This document shows positions 55,561 through 64,000 of a stretch of DNA of 64,000 bases, one piece after another. The translations under genes were made by a program, and so were the position numbers. This DNA comes from Neoechinorhynchus agilis (taxonomy: Eukaryota; Acanthocephala), in contig CM121342.1 in the NCBI GenBank assembly GCA_051530055.1, forward strand, positions 10,974,001 through 11,038,000, written 5' to 3'. Position 1 is the stretch's first letter. Every line of letters starts with the position of its first letter. The notes beneath the pieces are model-generated. The model did not search any database and was not told the origin of the DNA. It saw nothing but the letters and a program-made list of their open reading frames with translations.

Positions 55561-56200
55561 CAGCTTCTCTCCTCCCTCGACCGTCGCCATCACGCTGGCA
55601 GCATTGCCTCGTTGTACTGCCAGCGAGATATTTTGTCGAAGGAATACACCTGCTCTTGAGTCTCCGGTTGCCTTTCTCAATTGCCCTCCCGCCACGGGAA
55701 GACCGAAATTCCATCGGGCCTACTGCCGTCTAGTCGACAAAGGTGGGCGGGTTCCAGGATGTTCGGGAAGTTCACCGTTCTCAATGCCCGAGAAATTACG
55801 CCGTTGATCTCAGAATGGCGTGAGAACCTTCCTCCTGACTTTCGGCAAACGAGACCGTGTCGCCCGGAAGCATCAACCAAAGACCCACATCGACAGCGAT
55901 GGGGCGTGCATATCGGGAGACCAAGTCTTAAGGATACTGCGATCCTCGTTACCTCATCAGCAAGAAGAGTTCCCACAGATGCCAGAGGAACAGACTCTAA
56001 CCACGCCCCAGATTCTCGTGTTGAAACTGCAAACAGTCTTGCTCGGACGACCCCATCGCGAGAACCGGAAAGTAGAGAGCTGTGAGCTCTCGCGATGTCT
56101 GAGGCCATTCACGGGAACATGGTTAGCGCCTGTCTGCTGGCACCATTCCTCAACCGCCACCATAGAAACCACTTTGTAAAATCGAATCGTAATTGTCGGG
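55540..56200 (-). mobile_element. R2-like LINE 3' fragment with internal deletion
   Basis: The minus strand encodes LASVGTLLADEVTRIAVSLR, the zinc motif HRCRCGSLVDASGRHGLVC and SRPDGISVFPWREG. It then jumps straight to the last ~40 residues (TGDSRAGVFL; LAVQRGNAASV), so about 90 residues are deleted. The last ~120 nt differ from the copy at 43.7 kb by only a few bases. Confidence 0.78.
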
Positions 56201-56318
56201 ATCGTCTCTGTGCTAAAAAATATAAAATTTAAATTGAAGTATTTTTGCAGGACAATCAACGTGATCGAATGGCATTTGTAAGGTTATCCTGTTTTTATTT
56301 CATACAAGAGAAGACTCC

Positions 56319-56660
56319 TTAGGGATGGACTTCACTGGAATCTCTAGAATTTGGACTAAAATTCTTTCGCCCTGTTGCAATAGGTCTCATTAAGTTTCTT
56401 ATATCGAACGAACAGTCTTGGCGAAGTAACAGCTTGAAGCGAAAATTGCCGTTACAACTATTTTTGAGGGGTTTATAGATAATTCGAGTACCAATTTTTT
56501 GCTTCATTGTAATTACCGTGTTCATTAGATCTTTTCTTCGTAACGTTTCTTTCCAGAATCGATGTATGTTGTTTATTGGGAATTGCGTGCCTGATCTCCA
56601 ATGATTGGAATTTAGAAATCGATTTGGCAATGTATTAGTTGTAGAAAGCTGTGAAGTACC
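56319..56660 (-). CDS. Hypothetical protein fragment
   Basis: A minus-strand open frame encodes a basic stretch (NTLPNRFLNSNHWRSG; WKETLRRKDLMNTVI; FRFKLLLRQDCSFD) of about 110 residues ending at 56319. The frame continues upstream only through the hairpin element, so a proper start is not seen. It could be a last exon or a chance ORF. Confidence 0.25.
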   Translation of the reverse strand, partial: GTSQLSTTNTLPNRFLNSNHWRSGTQFPINNIHRFWKETLRRKDLMNTVITMKQKIGTRIIYKPLKNSCNGNFRFKLLLRQDCSFDIRNLMRPIATGRKNFSPNSRDSSEVHP

Positions 56661-56675
56661 AATAAATATTGGATA

Positions 56676-56801
56676 TTTTGACTTGTGGTGAAGATAATCC
56701 CGGTTAAAAATCATGATTGATAAGGCGAGGTTTCCTCTTTTGAAATATTTCAGAACAATAAAATGATCTTCAACCGGGATTATCTTCACCACAAGTCAAA
56801 A
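56676..56801. repeat. Hairpin element carrying a hammerhead-like core
   Basis: Perfect 30-nt inverted arms (56676-56705 and 56772-56801; TTTTGACTTGTGGTGAAGAT...) enclose TGA-TTGATAA-GGCGAGG-TTT-CCTCTTTT-GAAA-TATT-TCA (56714-56752). Stem I (TGA/TCA), stem II (GAGG/CCTC) and GAAA align with the canonical motif at 41841-41879. The core has TTGATAA for CTGATGA, so self-cleavage is doubtful. Confidence 0.75.
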
Positions 56802-56884
56802 TTTACAATCCCGGTGGATTTTCTCGATATGATTAGTATTGGATATATTCAGTGGTAAAGAAATTAGGACTTCTTTCCCTGTAG

Positions 56885-57415
56885 ATGGACAACAAATCAG
56901 CTGAGACGTCCACTCTTCTCGAGGACAAACAATCCAATTCATGGAGGCCTCCTCTCGTAACATTGGAGACCACTTTGGGTTCTTTGGTCATTGAATTGTA
57001 CTGGGATCATGCTCCTCGCTCATGTAGGAATTTCGCGGAACTCTCAAAGCGGAACTTCTACAATGGATGTTTATTCCACCGAGTTATTCGTGGATTTCTA
57101 ATTCAGTCTGGTGATCCCACTGGCACAGGGAAAGGCGGAACTTCGATATACGGGAAATCATTTGACGACGAAATTCACCCGGATTTAAAATTCACAGGAG
57201 CAGGGATTATTGCTTGTGCAAATGCAGGTCCAAACACGAATGGATCTCAGTTCTTTATAACATTGTCTCCCGCTCAGCATCTAGACGGAAAGTATTCAAT
57301 TTTCGGACGAGTTCAGTCTGGAATGGGCGTTGTGAAAAAAATTGGAATTGTTGAGGTTAGCGAAAACAATGTTCCGATGATTGACATTACTATTTTACGG
57401 GCATATCCTTCTTGA
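56885..57415 (+). CDS. PPIL1: Spliceosomal cyclophilin PPIL1
   Basis: A 176-residue single-exon ORF. A short N-terminal extension precedes the PPIL1 core: SWRPPLVTLETTLGSLVIEL, FHRVIRGFLIQSGDPTGTG (catalytic Arg and Phe), GAGIIACANAGPNTNGSQFF and HLDGKYSIFGRV. The IELYW and DEIHPDLKFTGAG strings are specific to PPIL1 rather than cytosolic cyclophilins. It is a peptidyl-prolyl isomerase that joins the spliceosome through SKIP/SNW1. CTGTAG directly abuts the ATG, a further trans-splice-like acceptor. Confidence 0.93.
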   Translation: MDNKSAETSTLLEDKQSNSWRPPLVTLETTLGSLVIELYWDHAPRSCRNFAELSKRNFYNGCLFHRVIRGFLIQSGDPTGTGKGGTSIYGKSFDDEIHPDLKFTGAGIIACANAGPNTNGSQFFITLSPAQHLDGKYSIFGRVQSGMGVVKKIGIVEVSENNVPMIDITILRAYPS

Positions 57416-57558
57416 AAAAAGTGTTAAATTCACATGGAAAGTTTGAGTTTATCGCGAAAGAGTAAAAAGTAAAGCTTTGATTTTATCACCTAATTTCGAA
57501 TCATTGATGAGCTCCCTACAATTCCCTTACGAATTATTGTTGTAACGAATTAAGTTTA

Positions 57559-58008
57559 TTAACAAATAATGTATGGTCCAAACCTAAATATGGGTCTGAA
57601 CATACAATAGAAGAATGGGTTCCATTCGTACATCATCATAGCCAAAATTTGAGTCCTCTTCTTCATGATCTCATCCTCGATGTAGTTTTGGAAACATTTA
57701 ATTCTGAAAGCTAATTCCATTCTTTGTTCCTCTGGCGACAACTTTGCCTCCGATAACTTAAAAGGAACGGCCTCCTTGAAATCCACAAGGCCAAAGGTTA
57801 GTGTTTCGGGTGGCAATGCGAATGGTCTCGCGTAGCATTGAAGACTCAAGAACATATTTCGATGGATATAGAGATTTGTGGTACTCACGCTGATTTGTGT
57901 CGATAGCTGCCGATCGAAACGGAAAGGTTCGGTGTTTTGGGAGACACTAACGGATATACTTATACATCGATTGGGAGGGGGTCCTATATGCTCAGCGTTT
58001 AATAACAT
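57559..58008 (-). CDS. Unknown protein, probably two exons
   Basis: A 149-codon open frame with a C-terminal charged helix (SPEEQRMELAFRIKCFQNYI) and an aromatic, hydrophobic end (FFYCMFRPIFRFGPY). A strong GTGAGT donor lies inside the frame near 57890. An in-phase acceptor just before EAVPFKLSEA would remove about 100 nt, so the real product may be about 115 residues. It shares the strand with TAF3-like and Emi1-like genes. Not recognised. Confidence 0.5.
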   Translation of the reverse strand: MLLNAEHIGPPPNRCISISVSVSQNTEPFRFDRQLSTQISVSTTNLYIHRNMFLSLQCYARPFALPPETLTFGLVDFKEAVPFKLSEAKLSPEEQRMELAFRIKCFQNYIEDEIMKKRTQILAMMMYEWNPFFYCMFRPIFRFGPYIIC

Positions 58009-58167
58009 CTTTGTTTCGTCAAGGTGAATAACATCGCTAATTTATTGATGCCTATTAGAAAAATCGGATACTTTTGGGGCGAATAGCAATCCAATCGCAT
58101 CTAACTGAAATTTTGCACACTGTGGACAAAATCTTTTAAGGTAGTTGAAATATAAATTCTACCAATA

Positions 58168-58998
58168 TTAACATTTACTTAAACAATCATTACAAGTCCA
58201 CGCCTGCCCAGCAACACACTCCGCTAGACAATCAGCATGGCACCACTCGTCACATACAAAACATTGCTTAACTTGCTCAGCAGTTAGATTCTTATGTTCC
58301 ATAAATCCACCACAGACACAACACTGACAATCTGATTTAAGATACTGTAAAAGTTGTCTTGCATAAGGGCGATTTTTCAGTTCTCTTTCGTAAGCTCGAG
58401 CTCTTTGATAGGCATTATTGCAATTCTTTGCAGATTTTTCAGCTGCAATCCATTTATTTCTTCTCTCGGGATCCGCTATTAAAGGACCCATCACGTCCTC
58501 GACCTTAGTTGGAATTGCATGTCCTGTGTGGTCGCTTGGTGCCGTTTCTTCACTTAATGTTCCCATTTCAAAATCATCGTCCACGTACGGTGGACACGGC
58601 ACTGGCATTTGCGCTTCTTCAATTCCATTTGAGTTTGCTTTAAACACAATAACACTTTCTTCTTCTGTTACTTGATCGCTTTCTTCGCCAAAACTTGAAA
58701 AATCGATTTCAACGTCATGGCTTCCTTCTCCCATCAGATGTAACGTAGTTTCAACCGATTTCGAAGATATATTGTATTGTTTAAGCACACGATCAACTTC
58801 ATTAGAACTCCCGTTTGTATCTCTAATAACTTCACATAATCTATTCAAGTACCGATGACTGACGAACTCAAGAAGATTTAGAGCATCTGGAGAAACGGAA
58901 TGGATTCCTGCGGATTCCATTATTGCCAATATTCCATCGGTCAGGTCCTCAAGACTACTGCTGTTTGTGCTTTCAATGTCGCTATCGGACGATTCCAT
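58168..58998 (-). CDS. TAF3-like TFIID subunit (histone fold plus PHD finger)
   Basis: A 276-residue ORF starting at ATG 58998 (an upstream GTG would add 8). The N-terminus (residues ~15-85) is a histone-fold-like helix set (TDGILAIMESAGIHSV; LNLLEFVSHRYLNRLCEVI), as in bromodomain-associated folds. The middle is acidic and contains PVPCPPYVDDDFE. The C-terminus is a C4HC3 PHD finger: CCVCGGFM, QCFVCDEWCHADC, WTCNDC. A histone fold joined to a C-terminal PHD defines TAF3, which binds H3K4me3 and TAF10 in TFIID. It is far shorter than vertebrate TAF3 (~930 residues). TAF8 lacks a PHD finger. Confidence 0.65.
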   Translation of the reverse strand: MESSDSDIESTNSSSLEDLTDGILAIMESAGIHSVSPDALNLLEFVSHRYLNRLCEVIRDTNGSSNEVDRVLKQYNISSKSVETTLHLMGEGSHDVEIDFSSFGEESDQVTEEESVIVFKANSNGIEEAQMPVPCPPYVDDDFEMGTLSEETAPSDHTGHAIPTKVEDVMGPLIADPERRNKWIAAEKSAKNCNNAYQRARAYERELKNRPYARQLLQYLKSDCQCCVCGGFMEHKNLTAEQVKQCFVCDEWCHADCLAECVAGQAWTCNDCLSKC

Positions 58999-59039
58999 CA
59001 AATTTGTTGTACGCGTGTTCACTAGGCGCTTGCGTGCTG

Positions 59040-59600
59040 TTTAGTTTTAAAAATACATAATATTCAGCGTCTTAATGACAATGTTCGCTTCGGGAACAAT
59101 CTTTCTATAGTCGCTTGAATCACTTATAGCACTTTGGGATGAGATAATCTTAAGGATAAACATCATCTGAGAAGGCTAAATAGGAATGGTGAAAACCCAG
59201 TTTGGAGTATTTGAGACTTCTCACAATGTCGATATCCTAATATGTAGTTTGAAATTTTAATGGCATCCTGAATTTGAGCGCTAACGTCTTCAAATTATAA
59301 AAACTACGCTCAAATGCTGTAAAATCCGATACTGAAAATTACTGCACCAACCTAAGTTCGAGCGATATTCAACATTAACAAGTTATCAAACTATTTAATT
59401 GCTTCCTGTTTAGATTATTTCTTTTGCGTGCCATTTTCGCATTATAAATATATTTCATTTATAAACGTTCTCACTCAATTCAACAACTTTTTCCCATAAT
59501 ATCTTTATGAAATTATTTACCGGGTAAAGACCTAAATAATAATTCTAATCATATAACACGGTGTCTCACATACCGACATCTTTTTTTTTATTTTGAGGTT
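59040..59600. other. Intergenic between TAF3-like and Emi1-like genes
   Basis: AT-rich, no ORF or repeat supported. Both neighbours lie on the minus strand, so it holds the promoter of the first and the 3' flank of the second. Confidence 0.45.
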
Positions 59601-59626
59601 ACATATCGTTTATTTGATTACAATAT

Positions 59627-60424
59627 TTAGCATCTCCTTAGTCGTCCGCTTGGAATACTTTGTGCACTTTTCTGAACATTCCAATTTAAACACGGATAGC
59701 ACGGATGATATTTTGCATGGCATAAAATGCAGTATTCAAAAGCACAAGATTGATATCCACATTGTCCTCGTTGATAAGAAATATCCTCTAATGACGCTCG
59801 TTTGCATTTCGGGCATCTGGAGCATCGATATTCACGATTATTATGCAATGGTCCAAGAAGACCATAATCTATACGTTCGATTGGTGACCTCATTTCTTTT
59901 ACAGGTGAAATATGATTCATTGAATCGGACAATGGAAGTTTTGACTTGAAACGTCGCTTTCTAATCGTTGTTGTATTTTTATTCTCTTTTTGATCGAATA
60001 GTTCGTGGGTTTTCTTTTGTTGAGACCTTAGCTCGTATGGCTCACGTATGAAACCCATTTGATTGTCGAACTCGTCAGAGTTAAGTTTTCTTTTTTGGAT
60101 TTTGAATTTGTCTATTTGAAGAATACCACGTTGAATTTGTGATCGCACAAGCTCATCAAAGTATTCTGGAGGAGGAATAATCGGTAAGTACATTTGTTCC
60201 TTTTCTCTCCAAAAGTTACATTCGGTATTTGAATATTTAGCGTCCAGTTTGCATCTCTTGTTGGAGAAGGATTGTGTCCAATCTACCGCTTCGTTTCTCA
60301 ATCTTTTGCATCCTCGAGTCGATTGCGTATTGTTTGCAGATGATCTCAGCTGAGAATTTACCACGGCAAATAAAAGCGATTTAAAGTCATTGTCGCTATT
60401 CTTCATTGAAAAATGGGAACTCAT
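59627..60424 (-). CDS. Emi/Rca1-like APC/C inhibitor
   Basis: A 265-residue single-exon protein. The C-terminal zinc-binding region (residues ~201-248) has CSRCPKC, RGQCGYQSCAFEYCILC and HPCYPCLNW, matching the in-between-RING-like ZBR of Emi1/FBXO5 and Rca1. The chain ends GRLRRC, resembling the RL/LRRL tail that Emi1 uses to block the APC/C. A KEN box is at 146-148 and an RGIL D-box-like motif at 99-102. The N-terminal half is basic, with no clear F-box. Emi proteins inhibit APC/C-Cdc20/Cdh1 in S/G2 or in meiosis. The call rests mainly on the ZBR and tail. Confidence 0.65.
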   Translation of the reverse strand: MSSHFSMKNSDNDFKSLLFAVVNSQLRSSANNTQSTRGCKRLRNEAVDWTQSFSNKRCKLDAKYSNTECNFWREKEQMYLPIIPPPEYFDELVRSQIQRGILQIDKFKIQKRKLNSDEFDNQMGFIREPYELRSQQKKTHELFDQKENKNTTTIRKRRFKSKLPLSDSMNHISPVKEMRSPIERIDYGLLGPLHNNREYRCSRCPKCKRASLEDISYQRGQCGYQSCAFEYCILCHAKYHPCYPCLNWNVQKSAQSIPSGRLRRC

Positions 60425-60905
60425 TTCGTTAGTTCAAGAACGTAAATTTTTCTGGCAATACGTTTAGCATCTGCAGTAGCTAAAGGAAGCTTGGTATTAA
60501 ACGAAGCCAGCCAATCAGCTTCGTAGGAGGCACGAACCCAATTAAGATCAAAAGCGCCGATGAAGTAAAGAATAATTATTCTCATACTTCATCGCCAATG
60601 GGCAATAAGTGAGTGTTCGATGAGGCGTAGTGGTCGGAAACTCATTCGCTTGAACTGCTTCCCTTAACAATAATTCCATAAATATCTTCTCTGATGCGCA
60701 AAATGCGGAATAAGTTCCCGCGCTTAAGTTCTCAAGTGCTAAATTTTCCCAGCCCGAATGATTAACTACTATTTAGGAGAAACATAAGTGGAAAACTGCG
60801 CACCTAAAAATCCTTGTTCAAATGTGAGTGAAAAATTTACTTGATGATCAAAGGAAACCGTCGACAAAATTAGATAAATCACAATTTAAGCGATCAATAG
60901 TCTGT
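60425..60905. other. Upstream of the Emi1-like gene
   Basis: No gene. A short hairpin (GATGAAGTAAAGAATAAT / TATTCTCATACTTCATC) lies at about 60558-60592. Confidence 0.45.
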
Positions 60906-60908
60906 TTA

Positions 60909-61072
60909 TGGCGGAAAAATTAAAGGAATTTATTAAACCCGATATTTCGGCACAATCTCGTGTTTTTATCGAGGTAGTGTCGCATTAAACACATTAACAA
61001 CCTTGATAAAGGCGCACAAAATTGTGCCTCCGAAATATTGTATTTAATAAATTCCTTTAATTTTCCGCCATT
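60909..61072. repeat. Foldback with hammerhead-like halves
   Basis: Inverted arms GGCGGAAAAATTAAAGGAAT... (60911) and the complement ending 61070. The right arm reads CTTGATAAAGGCGCAC-AAAA-TTGTGCC-TC-CGAAATATTG (61002-61039), and the left arm gives a similar string on the minus strand. Stem GGC(G)CAC/GTGCC followed by GAAA mimics a hammerhead, with UUGAUAA instead of CUGAUGA. Same family as 30071-30279. Confidence 0.7.
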
Positions 61073-61079
61073 TACAAAC

Positions 61080-63780
61080 GTGAATAATTGAATCTTAGAA
61101 CATTAATAGTATCTAGTATTTTTGCGCAGGTTAATAAAATTAATTTCAAAATCCGATTTCTAAGATCTCTAAGAAACCATGGTCTTAATTTTGGGTTTAA
61201 ATTTGAGAACAGAAGTCACTACTTAAATCTGAGTAAAGCAGCAAGTTAGCCTTGATCCAGTTTACGATTTACCATTAATATCCGTGTTTCAGTGATCATT
61301 ATTGTCTTAAAGATGATATATCGATAGAGTGCTTTATAACAAAATTCAAGGACAAGTGTGTGACTCTAAGACTAATGATCGAAACTTAATCTCCTCAATA
61401 GGATCTTCTTAACTTGCAATTACAACATCGATATCATTTATGATTTATACGTATTTGCCAGAAGATGCCTTACGCTTAATTAAACGTAACAACTGCTTAA
61501 AATTGAACAGCAGACGTTTAAAATTGTTCATTCAATGGATTGATTTTTTAGGTTAAACAATTATTACTTTAATTCCTGCTCCTACTAAAATTTTTTTATT
61601 TTCGACTACTAAAGGGTTAAGAAATGTAAAAATTAAAGGTATTGCGATTTTATTGGTTGTTTAGCGCAAGTTTTCAAATAAAAATCATTGTCGTCTCATA
61701 CTTAGAAGTCATGACGTTTGCCAACAAAATTAATATAGTTTCCAAAAAAGTAGATCTTCGCACGAGATTCGTGCAAAATATTGCACCTTAGGATAGTAAT
61801 ATACCGACTGCATTACCTTCTCCAGTTCAAAAAGCTCAAAAGGTGGTAAAACAAAAAAGATCAAAGAAACACGAACTGTTCTTCATCGTGTTAATGCAAT
61901 TTCCCCACCTATTTATTTCTGCTATTGTTTGGACTGAAACAATTTTTACGTGCTAATTATGCCTCGGGTAATCCGTTTTGGACACTTTGATCCATTTTAT
62001 GCATCAATCAGCGGGTCTTTGAACAAATACGAGCCCTTGGCCAAGTAATTCACAGAATTAAAATATGTGATGGTTTATAGAAAAATTATTGAATTTCCCT
62101 CTTAATGTTCAGTCTTTTAATCCCTTTTACTTTTCGGCAATTAATTTATTCGCTTTTTAGTGAAACGGTGGATTTGCAGTGTTATATATGGTTCTATGAG
62201 CATTGGGCCTATCGCAAGTGCAGATTGTGATTGCAATAATTAAGGCAAAAATGAAGTTATTTCGTATTTACATACCTATGCCAAGGCGCAGCAAATTGAA
62301 AGATTTACATCGCGTAGATGTTTACTAAATGATTTCAAAAATACAAAGTAATAGAAAAAATCGTAAAATAATTAGAGCACAATTAAACTTCGACTAAAAA
62401 CTGCCACCATTTTCAGTTTCCTAATAAATTTAAATTAGATGTTAAATTGAATTCTTGTTTGCTTTACCTCCTGTGCAAAGAATATTTCGAACTTTCACAT
62501 TCAATTAGATGCTTAAGCCGATTGGCGGCTATGCAGCATAGATAAATTTAGTTGCACCGCATTCTCCCTAAGTCTATTTGCCCGGCAAATTATCCACCGA
62601 CTAAATCGAGGTGTTATACACAACTCATTGGTTTTGCCTTTAAGATGGTCGCGGAAGATTGAGAACCGTAGAATGTTTAACTAAGCACCACATTGTAGTC
62701 CGGAAACAGGTCTATGTGCACTTTAATCGCACATCCAATTGTTTATCATCTCCTCATCTGAATTCTAGACGCCATGTTGCCATGACCAATGGAATATGAA
62801 GAGCTATTCAAATTTTAATCACACTAAATAGGAGACAATACGTGTAGATCGGCCGACTTTTAGTAGCACCGTTACAATTGTTTCACACATGCATTGAGTT
62901 CAAAGTCATTCGAATGCTAAGAATAGTTGAGCAATAAGACTTGGTAATAGGTTAGATTTGCTTTATATCAATCGCTTTATATCTAAAGGTCCAAACGAGC
63001 TTTCTGACATGCCAGACTAATGAACCGAAATCGAGTAGACAAAAGCATCATTCTTGTGGTTCAAGAACGAACATTTTTAGTCATTTTATTAAACGGCTAA
63101 GATATAAACACTGTTTTTTATGCATTTAGTAGTTTACTTTTAAAAAGATTATTTCTACTTTCAAAATAACGGTTTTCGCAATACTATCTTGACTTCCAAT
63201 GAATATTTTGAGCTAAGACGATACATAATGATTCAGGGGTATTAGCTGATGATTTTATTGATTAACAATCTTGGGTTGTATTATAGGGCAGTCTTTTTAC
63301 CACGGTGAAGTATTTAACACAAGTAGCTTGCACTTTTATGAACAGTTTGCATCAGCTCTGCGCTAGTCAATTTAAATTTAGTACTTAAATCCAAAAGCCA
63401 ACCGCATTGCAATATTTGATTTTGATCTTCACCAAAGACTTTCAAACCTTTCTTACTACTACAAGTCATGAATATTCAAGCTGTCTTTTTCTTAGTTAAA
63501 ACGACACAGCAAAAGAAGCTAGACTATTGACTCATAGCTTAATAATACAGACATGCAAACTTCTAGCTTTGGGAAGCTCAACGCCAACTCGATGACTGGA
63601 TCGTCGATTGTCAAAAAAATGTGACGGTCTTAGAAAGACAGTGCATTCATACTCGGTATAAAAATCCGAGCATTTTTGTGAAATAAGCCTCAAACTCTGC
63701 GCATACGGTGTATCCTCGTCGTTCAAAAGGATCAACTTTTACATCCGTGCTTGGAAACAGGTGAATATTGATTTGTTAAA
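61080..63780. other. 2.7 kb AT-rich gene desert
   Basis: No supported ORF, repeat or RNA gene. A 67-codon minus-strand frame at 63735-63532 has no recognisable motif. Confidence 0.5.
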
Positions 63781-63814
63781 GGAGTTTTAGAGCCGCAATG
63801 AATAGTTTTTCTTC

Positions 63815-63992
63815 ATGTTTGATGGTGAAGAATACCGATTGGAGGATCCGAGGAAACTGCAACTGGATGACAAGGAAAGCAGTTATCTTACCCTGACTGC
63901 TCTGGCTGATGAACAAATCAGTTCTGATGTCGATGAGAATGATCATGCTGAAGTTACCACAGTTCAAGAGGAGCGAAGATCGACTGAAATAT
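63815..63992 (+). CDS. First coding exon of a gene running off the window
   Basis: A TTTTAG acceptor (63785-63790) is followed by ATG 63815 and an acidic open frame (MFDGEEYRLEDPRKLQLDDK, then SSYLTLTALADEQ and SDVDENDHAE). The frame ends exactly at a consensus GTAAGT donor (63993). It gives 59 residues plus one base, phase 1. An out-of-frame ATG at 63798 precedes it. Not recognised; the rest lies beyond the window. Confidence 0.5.
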
Positions 63993-64000
63993 GTAAGTAT

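Noticed and set aside
1-64000. CRISPR arrays, prophage, bacterial operons or Polinton
   Set aside because: Introns, animal-specific genes and LINE/PLE content show a metazoan genome; no spaced repeats, capsid or Polinton genes were seen.

Overview
The window is AT-rich invertebrate metazoan DNA. Host genes are split by very short GT-AG introns (about 45-62 nt, a few much longer) and carry animal-specific domains: a Piwi-clade Argonaute, a P2X receptor, the TFIID subunit TAF3, an Emi/Rca1-type APC/C inhibitor and CC2D1/Lgd. A pyrimidine-rich 3' splice site lies 0-24 nt upstream of the start codon in at least seven genes, which suggests spliced-leader trans-splicing or tiny 5'UTR introns, as in nematodes and several other small-genome phyla. 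P2X is absent from C. elegans and Drosophila, so a typical rhabditid nematode or an insect is unlikely. I cannot fix the phylum.

Layout. 1-0.9 kb: a secreted cysteine-rich protein gene, repeated almost identically at 14.7-15.6 kb. 2-6.3 kb: retroelement debris (gag/ORF1-like fragment, Ty3/gypsy pol fossil, R2-like LINE tail, SINE-like repeat). 7.2-9.7 kb: uninterrupted Piwi gene. 10-14.2 kb: an APE-type LINE whose long ORF runs into a Penelope-like (PLE) fragment, plus a second LINE copy. 16.4-17.05 kb: PLE tail with a hammerhead-ribozyme motif. 17.2-18 kb: ISCA2 and ISCA1, overlapping by 40 nt in different frames. 18.1-19.9 kb: pyruvate dehydrogenase kinase (minus). 21-22.2 kb: LINE debris with two more hammerhead motifs and a large foldback. 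22.3-24.8 kb: CC2D1/Lgd (minus, six exons). 25.4-28.5 kb: R2-like LINE with a restriction-like endonuclease domain. 30.4-32.9 kb: a broken but long PLE with inverted terminal sequences. 33.6-35.8 kb: P2X. 38.3-42.2 kb: a small two-exon gene and a 533-residue helical protein. 42.9-50.5 kb: LINE and SINE-like copies. 53.2-54.2 kb: a 7TM receptor. 54.4-56.8 kb: repeats. 56.9-60.4 kb: compact host cluster (PPIL1, an unknown, TAF3-like, Emi1-like). 60.4-63.8 kb: mostly empty AT-rich DNA, then the first exon of a gene leaving the window.

The most unusual signals are (1) the dual-frame overlap in which the codons for ISCA2's Fe-S motif also encode the start of ISCA1's mitochondrial presequence, and (2) minimal hammerhead ribozyme motifs (CUGANGA / stem II / GAAA) at four or more places, in a PLE tail, in inserts within LINE debris and in tiny hairpin elements, which suggests a family of small ribozyme-bearing mobile elements related to the local PLEs. 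Piwi sits among many retroelement relics it might be expected to silence, but nothing here shows a piRNA cluster.
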